Shown one piece after another: positions 1 through 4,735 of a stretch of DNA of 6,307 nucleotides. Positions within the stretch are counted from its first letter, which is position 1. Every line of letters starts with the position of its first letter. A program made the position numbers and the translations under genes. The stretch is from CAMCXT01 sp046302715 (lineage in GTDB: Bacteria; Bacteroidota; Bacteroidia; M30B66). The stretch lies in the NCBI GenBank assembly GCA_046302715.1, contig JBKCHQ010000269.1, positions 1 through 6,307 of the forward strand, written 5' to 3'. The notes beneath the pieces were generated by a model. It made no database searches. It was not told the DNA's origin and saw only the letters and a list, made by a program, of their open reading frames with translations.

Positions 1-1
1 G

Positions 2-1804
2 CCCGTTTTTGGAACCATTGCTTCGCAGTTCAACGATCCGGGCATGAACAACCTCTACCGTGCGATCATGGATAAGCTGGTAGAAAAAACTGCAGCACCA
101 CTCAAATCGAGCTACACCGTTACGCGCGAAATGAGCGAGAAGATTTATGTAATTCCGCCAAACCGCACGCGCTACCTCAGCGAGATTACCGAGAACAATC
201 GCAGCTACAATGCTTGGGTCGAAAAACAAGCCGAGGTGGCCGAGAAGCTGTATGCCATACAAACCACCATGGATGGCTTTTCGGGCAGTGCGAATACAGA
301 TATCGTAAAAGTTCTTCAAGCCGAATTCGATCGCGTAAAACTCAACATCGATCCGAAAAACTGGAAACTGATTGAAGAATGGCCAGCCAAACGGAGTGCC
401 TACAAAAGCGAATTTTACATTTTCAAAGTACGCGACAAAGAAATCAAGGTAAAGACACACACCGAAAGCCTTTCGCACAGCCAGATTCCGAAGGTGGTTA
501 CGCCATCGTTTAGTAACTGGGGCGCCATTTTGCGCTGGTCGCTCACCGAAAATGTACCGGGCGAATTTCCTTACGCGGCCGGCATTTATCCCTTTAAGCG
601 CGAAGGCGAAGACCCAACGCGCATGTTTGCCGGCGAAGGCGGACCAGAGCGCACCAACCGCCGCTTTCATTACGTGAGTTTGGGCATGCCGGCTGCCCGT
701 TTGAGTACGGCCTTCGACTCGGTTACACTCTACGGCAACGACCCCGATTTGCGTCCCGATATTTACGGAAAGATCGGTAACTCGGGGGTGAGCATTTGCT
801 GCCTCGACGATGCCAAAAAGCTGTATTCGGGCTTTAATCTGTGTGCGCCAAGCACCTCGGTGTCGATGACAATTAACGGCCCGGCGCCAATGTTATTGGG
901 CTTCTTCATGAATGCCGCCATCGATCAGCAATGCGAGGTTTATATTAAGGCGAATAGTCTGGAGGCCGAAGTGGAAGCCAAAATCGAAGCCATCTACAAA
1001 GCAAAAGGCGTTGAACGGCCGCGTTACCAGGGCGAATTGCCCGAAGGAAACGACGGCTTGGGATTGATGCTCTTAGGGGTTACCGGAGACCAAGTTTTGC
1101 CAACCGATGTGTACGCAAAAATCAAAGCCGATACACTCAAAGTTGTTCGCGGAACGGTGCAGGCCGATATTTTGAAGGAAGATCAGGCACAAAACACCTG
1201 CATATTCTCAACCGAATTTGCCTTGCGCATGATGGGCGATATCCAGCAATATTTTATCGACCAAAAAGTGCGAAATTTTTACTCGGTGAGTATCTCGGGC
1301 TATCACATCGCCGAAGCCGGCGCCAATCCAATTACGCAACTGGCCTTTACGCTGGCGAATGGTTTTACCTACGTAGAATACTACCTCAGCCGGGGCATGC
1401 ATATCGATGCTTTTGCGCCGAACTTGAGTTTCTTCTTCAGCAACGGCATCGATCCGGAGTATGCGGTGATTGGTCGCGTGGCGCGCCGCATCTGGGCCAA
1501 GGCCATGAAGCAGAAATACGGAGCCAACGAGCGGAGCCAGATGTTGAAATACCACATTCAAACCTCCGGAAGATCGCTGCACGCACAAGAAATCGATTTT
1601 AACGACATCCGTACCACATTGCAGGCCTTGTATGCCATATACGACAACTGCATCTCGCTGCATACCAATGCCTACGACGAGGCCATTACCACACCTACCG
1701 AAGAATCGGTGCGCAGGGCCATGGCTATACAGCTTATTATTAACCGCGAACTGGGCTTGGCGAAGAATGAAAATCCGCTGCAGGGCTCGTTCATCATCGA
1801 ATAG
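2..1804 (+). CDS. icmF: Fused isobutyryl-CoA mutase IcmF, partial: end of G-domain and mutase TIM barrel, ending at an in-frame TAG
   Basis: IcmF interconverts isobutyryl-CoA and n-butyryl-CoA with adenosylcobalamin in the cytoplasm. The family is a fusion of a cobalamin-binding domain, a MeaI-like GTPase chaperone and the mutase domain, about 1100 residues in all. The frame is open from the window's left edge, so the ATG at 44 is internal; 600 codons are visible and roughly 350-400 N-terminal residues are missing. The first residues (PVFGTIASQFNDPGMNNLYR) match the G-domain/mutase junction. Active-site hallmarks are present: Phe in RMFAGEG (codon 626-628) and Gln in QAQNTCIF (1190-1192) replace the Tyr89 and Arg207 of methylmalonyl-CoA mutase, which indicates isobutyryl-CoA-type specificity. 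The catalytic His in SISGYH is at 1304-1306, and the barrel motifs TSGRSL and SLHTNAYDEA follow. Translation stops at TAG 1802-1804 after FIIE, whereas intact homologues, as I recall them, continue with ELTDLVEE. Family assignment is firm; whether the product is functional is uncertain. Confidence 0.92.
   Translation, partial: PVFGTIASQFNDPGMNNLYRAIMDKLVEKTAAPLKSSYTVTREMSEKIYVIPPNRTRYLSEITENNRSYNAWVEKQAEVAEKLYAIQTTMDGFSGSANTDIVKVLQAEFDRVKLNIDPKNWKLIEEWPAKRSAYKSEFYIFKVRDKEIKVKTHTESLSHSQIPKVVTPSFSNWGAILRWSLTENVPGEFPYAAGIYPFKREGEDPTRMFAGEGGPERTNRRFHYVSLGMPAARLSTAFDSVTLYGNDPDLRPDIYGKIGNSGVSICCLDDAKKLYSGFNLCAPSTSVSMTINGPAPMLLGFFMNAAIDQQCEVYIKANSLEAEVEAKIEAIYKAKGVERPRYQGELPEGNDGLGLMLLGVTGDQVLPTDVYAKIKADTLKVVRGTVQADILKEDQAQNTCIFSTEFALRMMGDIQQYFIDQKVRNFYSVSISGYHIAEAGANPITQLAFTLANGFTYVEYYLSRGMHIDAFAPNLSFFFSNGIDPEYAVIGRVARRIWAKAMKQKYGANERSQMLKYHIQTSGRSLHAQEIDFNDIRTTLQALYAIYDNCISLHTNAYDEAITTPTEESVRRAMAIQLIINRELGLAKNENPLQGSFIIE
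1802..1804 (+). other. In-frame amber codon interrupting icmF
   Basis: A single TAG interrupts an otherwise continuous IcmF frame. Family members, from memory, have Glu here (FIIE-E-LTDLVEE), so one G-to-T change (GAG to TAG) explains it. It lies just after the last TIM-barrel elements, where the linker to the C-terminal region starts. TAG is also the natural stop of both FISUMP genes in this window, so general reassignment of TAG in this organism is unlikely. Confidence 0.85.
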
Positions 1805-2248
1805 ATGACCGATTTGGTAGAGGAGGACGTGTACACCGAGTTCGACCGCATTACCGATCGCGGAGGGGTGTTGGGCGCCATGGAAACGATGTACCAGCGT
1901 TCGCGCATCCAGGAGGAGTCGATGCATTACGAAATGCTCAAGCACACGGGCGAATATCCGATAATCGGTGTGAACACCTTTTTAAGTTCAAAAGGTTCGC
2001 CCACGATTTTACCGAAAGAAGTAATTCGCGCAACCGAAGACGAGAAGCAATACCAGATTGCGATGCTTGGCGCACTGCACAAAGGCAACGAAACCGATGC
2101 TGCCAAAATGCTGGAGGCAATTCAAGATGCAGCTGTACAAAACCACAACATCTTCGAAAAACTGATGGAAGCGGTGAAATACTGTTCGCTGGGGCAAATA
2201 ACCGATGCCTTGTTTGAAGTGGGCGGACAGTATAGAAGGAATATGTAA
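1805..2248 (+). CDS. icmF: C-terminal segment of IcmF, separated from the main ORF by one TAG codon
   Basis: This 147-residue ORF is in the same frame as the preceding mutase ORF, and its ATG directly follows that ORF's TAG. It begins MTDLVEEDVYTEFDRI and contains GGVLGAMETMYQR, HTGEYPIIGVNTFLSSKG and CSLGQITDALFEVGGQYRRNM. These are the linker and C-terminal region of IcmF, ending at the family's normal C-terminus. It is not a separate enzyme: in intact IcmF this part packs on the mutase barrel and contributes to dimerisation (family knowledge). No Shine-Dalgarno sequence precedes the ATG, which is expected in Bacteroidota and does not exclude reinitiation after the abutting stop. The sequence shows no frameshift or further decay, so the interruption is recent, artefactual or tolerated. 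The start is chosen because it is the first codon after the stop; no other evidence fixes it. Confidence 0.82.
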   Translation: MTDLVEEDVYTEFDRITDRGGVLGAMETMYQRSRIQEESMHYEMLKHTGEYPIIGVNTFLSSKGSPTILPKEVIRATEDEKQYQIAMLGALHKGNETDAAKMLEAIQDAAVQNHNIFEKLMEAVKYCSLGQITDALFEVGGQYRRNM

Positions 2249-2260
2249 GCGTGTAGGTCT

Positions 2261-2295
2261 TAATTCGTACTACGTAATTCGAACAGCGTAATGAC
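2261..2295. repeat. Degenerate heptamer tandem repeat downstream of icmF
   Basis: Five consecutive 7-nt units follow the icmF stop codon after 12 bases: TAATTCG, TACTACG, TAATTCG, AACAGCG, TAATGAC. The first and third are identical, and the others keep the phase with changes. The strict 7-nt spacing is seen directly. Similar TAATTCG-type heptamers occur between genes in many Bacteroidota genomes (from memory). No function is known to me. Confidence 0.55.
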
Positions 2296-2364
2296 TTCTA
2301 AGAAATTTGTTGTCGCTGTTAATTCGGCTTTTGTTGGATGAATCTACCCGAATTATAAGGCTTT

Positions 2365-2470
2365 GGGCGTGCCCCTTCGGGTCGGGCTTTTGCTGCAAGT
2401 CCTCTCCCGCATCGCTGCGCACGAGGCTTCGCTCTCGGGATTGCGGGCTTTCCGCGTCAATCCCTCACGC
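2365..2470. repeat. Structured GC-rich intergenic repeat element closed by an inverted repeat
   Basis: This GC-rich block is distinct from its AT-richer flanks. Its ends pair: GCGTG at 2367-2371 with CACGC at 2466-2470. Inside, CCCGCA (2406-2411) is complementary to TGCGGG (2442-2447), with CGAG/CTCG (2422-2425, 2434-2437) nested in it, and GCCC (2371-2374) pairs with GGGC (2384-2387). The layout GGGCGTG...CGGGCTTT...CAATCCCT-ACGC resembles a dispersed, highly structured intergenic element I recall from many Bacteroidota genomes. I know no formal name for it. It sits between two convergent genes and encodes no convincing protein. It could be a non-autonomous mobile repeat or act in RNA folding or termination. 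Confidence 0.55.
2371..2391 (+). terminator. Possible intrinsic terminator for icmF
   Basis: A short GC stem, GCCC (2371-2374) with GGGC (2384-2387), encloses a 9-nt loop and is followed by TTTT (2388-2391), about 120 bases after the icmF stop. The stem has only four pairs and is part of the larger structured repeat, so the terminator reading is weak. Confidence 0.25.
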
Positions 2471-2497
2471 ATGCACAACTCCATTCGTTGTACTTCT

Positions 2498-2531
2498 CTC
2501 TCCCTTTCTACTTTCTACTTTCCACTTTCCC
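2498..2531 (-). repeat. Purine-rich heptamer repeat abutting the stop of the first FISUMP gene
   Basis: On the minus strand the bases right after the TAG (whose G is the first base of the first unit) read as 7-nt units GGGGAAA, GTGGAAA, GTAGAAA, GTAGAAA, GGGAGAG, consensus GTRGAAA. The 7-nt phase is clear. A related tract follows the paralogous gene at 4682-4730. Confidence 0.6.
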
Positions 2532-4652
2532 CTAATCCTTTACGCAACGAACAGAATAGCCATAAAGCTTACTGCTACTTGCTCTAAAGGCATTTCCACT
2601 AGTGCAGCTTAAGTAATAATACCATGCAGCTGTGGATAGTGATTCAGTGGATGACCACCAATTCCCATCGCAGCCAATTGTCCAAAAAGTGCCGATGTTG
2701 TACGCATCACGTGCGCCACACGACAAAGCAGAGAAACCGCTTTCATTGTTTGCACTGGTATTTGGGGCATTCCAACCAACAATCGATTTCATTTTTCCAC
2801 CTGCAAGTGTTAAACCTCCCAGATAATCCGTTAAATCAGTCCATTCTGTATCGGTAGGCACATGCCATCCAACTGGACAAAGATTTCTAGGATCTGAAGT
2901 TGTGAACCAATTGTACAACTTCCCATAAATGGAATCGTTTGCAGCTAAATTATTATGGTTGCTCCAAGCGCCTGAGTCAAGTTGTGTCCATGTTGTGCCA
3001 TTGAGCACATTCGGAATCGAATCCCCATTGGCATAGCTACTTGTGCGTAAATTTTCGGCCATCCACCATTGATTGCCAATTAATACAGTCGGATAAATAT
3101 TACCATCAATATCCGTCAGTGAGCTAAAGAAAACAGCACATGCTATAAGATTAACCCCATCAACTCCAGAACTATCGACCTGCACATTAATCATTTCACT
3201 TGATTTCAACGAGTCAGGAATCGTATTATCAAATCCAAGCAGTTGATATTGCCCTTGAGCACATGTTTGAATGGGGAAATTACCTTGGTTTGTTAGATAA
3301 ATTTGTGAACCTAATTTTACATAACCATTGGTGACAGGCTGACCTTGACAACCGAACACAGTTCCAGTTATTAGAAATTGTTCGGTTAATGCTGCAATAA
3401 TCTCAACACTCAGCATTTGGGTCGCACTATTTATGATTTCTGTGTGTGCCAAAGCCCAATCGTTAGTCGAGCTGCAGATGAGAAACACATTCAATTCGAG
3501 TTGTTCATTTTTGGGAACCCTCCCACTGAATTGACCTGCTGCATTGGTATATGTTGTACCTGTGCCAAGGCTGGTTGAAATAACATTAACTTTTGCATTT
3601 GAAATAACATCCCCATTCACATCGTAAACCGTTCCAAGCAGTTCGTTAAATTTAGCGGGCTCATCTACATTCCACCACGAAAAATGACTCGCTGCACCAA
3701 TGTATTGTGTGCCTTGTTTTTGGGCTTCACCTTCGTGAATCCAATAGCCGAGGGTTTCGTCAAAGCTCCACCAGTCTATAGTTTCAGGTGCATCGGCTTG
3801 CAGAGAGGTTGGGATATTGAATTTAAGTGTTGCTGATTGGCCATTTGCCAATTTCAACTCATTCATATTGTTGTCGCGCAGTTCCACGCTGGCCATACCA
3901 AAAGAGCGCAAAAGACGCAGTGAATCATTCAATCCACCCAACAATTCGCCTGGCATTTGGTCGAACATTTCGGGAGATGAAGGATTTAAAGCCGCTGCAT
4001 ACACCCGAACCGTTCCAGTATAGGGTTGCCCATTTAAGGTTACGGAATTGGCAGGAAAACTTAGTTGCAAAAGGCCTGAAGTAACTGTTCCGCCTGAAGT
4101 TGCGCTAAATGTTCCCGATTGGGTCATGGTTAAGAGTTGCACATTTACCCGATTGCTGCCCGTTTCTAAAGGTAAAAAGCTGCGTGAAGCTTGGTGAAAG
4201 CCCGGTTTGGTGATGGTGATGTAACCCAGTTTGTCGTACACCAAGATGTTGTTTAAGAAAAATACGCCGTTTGGATCCGTGCGGGTTTCCTCGCCGCCGT
4301 AAGGAGAACGCACAATGGCATTCATTTCGGGTGCCCCGGTTGGACCACGCACCACGCCCATAACACTTGCTGTGCGCAGGTTGCCTAATTGTGCCGGATC
4401 GAGCGCAGTTCCTTCGGTATGGGTAATGCTATCAATTTGCGCAACTGGAATTTGACTCACAAATCCGTTGAACTGAATTACCCGTAAAGTGCGTTGACCG
4501 TTGATTTCGATAGTTTCTACTTTATCAATTAAAGCAGTTGGAATACGCAAAACCGGAAGGTTGTGGCGGTAGATGTTTTTCAAGGACTGGGCATCGATCC
4601 GCAGACCGAACATCATCAACAAAAACCCCAGAAATAGTATACGTTTATTCAT
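2532..4652 (-). CDS. Secreted multidomain protein with carboxypeptidase-regulatory-like repeats and C-terminal FISUMP domain
   Basis: This 706-residue protein is probably exported through Sec. The signal peptide has n-region MNKR, hydrophobic core ILFLGFLLMMFGL and likely cleavage at IDA-QS (about residue 21); there is no lipobox Cys and no obvious type IX sorting tail. Residues 35-80 hold an AQIDSIT motif common near the N-terminus of Bacteroidota FISUMP proteins. Residues 96-175 resemble a CarboxypepD_reg beta domain. Residues 180-330 form a domain with the motifs LSFPANSVTLNG, IDWWSFDE-LGYW and HFSWWN, loosely ZU5/FAM171-like, function unknown. Two further beta domains lie at about 335-395 and 426-500. 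Residues 510-706 are a FISUMP (Fib_succ_major) domain: QWWMAENLRT, YGKLYNW, LCPVGWHVP, NNESGFSAL, WWSSTE, SVRCVKD. The start gives a good signal peptide; the leader has no Shine-Dalgarno. A paralogue lies 83 bp upstream on the same strand, so cotranscription is possible. Ligand and role are unknown. Confidence 0.88.
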   Translation of the reverse strand: MNKRILFLGFLLMMFGLRIDAQSLKNIYRHNLPVLRIPTALIDKVETIEINGQRTLRVIQFNGFVSQIPVAQIDSITHTEGTALDPAQLGNLRTASVMGVVRGPTGAPEMNAIVRSPYGGEETRTDPNGVFFLNNILVYDKLGYITITKPGFHQASRSFLPLETGSNRVNVQLLTMTQSGTFSATSGGTVTSGLLQLSFPANSVTLNGQPYTGTVRVYAAALNPSSPEMFDQMPGELLGGLNDSLRLLRSFGMASVELRDNNMNELKLANGQSATLKFNIPTSLQADAPETIDWWSFDETLGYWIHEGEAQKQGTQYIGAASHFSWWNVDEPAKFNELLGTVYDVNGDVISNAKVNVISTSLGTGTTYTNAAGQFSGRVPKNEQLELNVFLICSSTNDWALAHTEIINSATQMLSVEIIAALTEQFLITGTVFGCQGQPVTNGYVKLGSQIYLTNQGNFPIQTCAQGQYQLLGFDNTIPDSLKSSEMINVQVDSSGVDGVNLIACAVFFSSLTDIDGNIYPTVLIGNQWWMAENLRTSSYANGDSIPNVLNGTTWTQLDSGAWSNHNNLAANDSIYGKLYNWFTTSDPRNLCPVGWHVPTDTEWTDLTDYLGGLTLAGGKMKSIVGWNAPNTSANNESGFSALSCGARDAYNIGTFWTIGCDGNWWSSTESLSTAAWYYYLSCTSGNAFRASSSKLYGYSVRCVKD
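2571..2612 (-). other. Variable segment of the FISUMP domain
   Basis: These codons (residues 681-694, LSCTSGNAFRASSS) lie just before the conserved SVRC terminus. Positions that, from memory, are usually Tyr or Asn in FISUMP domains are here Ser, Cys, Thr or Ala. All five Ser codons are AGC or AGT, and nearly all variable codons end in C or T. The paralogue differs at many of the same positions (4775-4816). This may be an exposed binding surface. Confidence 0.4.
4012..4100 (-). repeat. 89-bp direct repeat, copy in the complete FISUMP gene
   Basis: These 89 bases are identical to 6219-6307 in the paralogous gene. They encode roughly TSGGTVTSGLLQLSFPAN through QPYTGTV at the start of the WW-motif domain. 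The first mismatch on the low-coordinate side is 4011 (C) versus 6218 (T); beyond it identity drops to about 80% by eye. Confidence 0.92.
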
Positions 4653-4681
4653 GTGTAATATGATTTGAAACTATATTCTCA
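4653..4681 (-). promoter_or_regulatory. Short leader upstream of the complete FISUMP gene
   Basis: This AT-rich stretch is the only non-repeat sequence before the ATG at 4652. It holds no Shine-Dalgarno and no clear match to the Bacteroidota TAnnTTTG promoter element. It is listed only because any gene-specific start signals in the 83-bp gap would have to be here or inside the adjacent repeat. Confidence 0.2.
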
Positions 4682-4730
4682 ATTTTACTTTCACCTTTTT
4701 ACTTTTCACTTTCCCCTTTTAACTTTCAAC
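4682..4730 (-). repeat. Purine-rich heptamer tandem repeat between the paralogues
   Basis: Seven consecutive 7-nt units on the minus strand, from GTTGAAA (4730) to GTAAAAT (4682), share the consensus GTNRAAA. They begin five bases after the TAG of the upstream paralogue. The tract is almost pure purine on this strand. It fills most of the gap before the next gene and resembles the tract after that gene (2498-2531), so it may have been duplicated with the gene or may be a genome-wide repeat. Confidence 0.7.
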
Positions 4731-4735
4731 TCCCA

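Noticed and set aside
1802..1804. TAG read as an amino acid through stop-codon reassignment or pyrrolysine
   Set aside because: Two other genes in the window end at TAG exactly at the conserved FISUMP C-terminus, so TAG is an ordinary stop here; pyrrolysine has no known role in IcmF.
1208..1945. A 245-codon open frame antisense to icmF that crosses the TAG
   Set aside because: It lies wholly within conserved IcmF coding sequence, resembles no protein family, has no signal peptide or motifs and is explained as a shadow of the GC-rich third positions.
2307..2612. Open frames of 101 and 74 codons on the + strand in the convergent spacer
   Set aside because: They run through the structured repeat and the heptamer tract and then into the antisense of the FISUMP gene; composition and content are not protein-like.
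4682..4730. CRISPR array or phase-variable promoter tract
   Set aside because: Units are only 7 nt with no spacers, so it is not CRISPR. The repeats are too degenerate for efficient slipped-strand switching, and no promoter elements are placed around them.
4653..4735. A Bacteroidota promoter (TTTG / TAnnTTTG) before the complete FISUMP gene
   Set aside because: No match with acceptable spacing was found on the minus strand.
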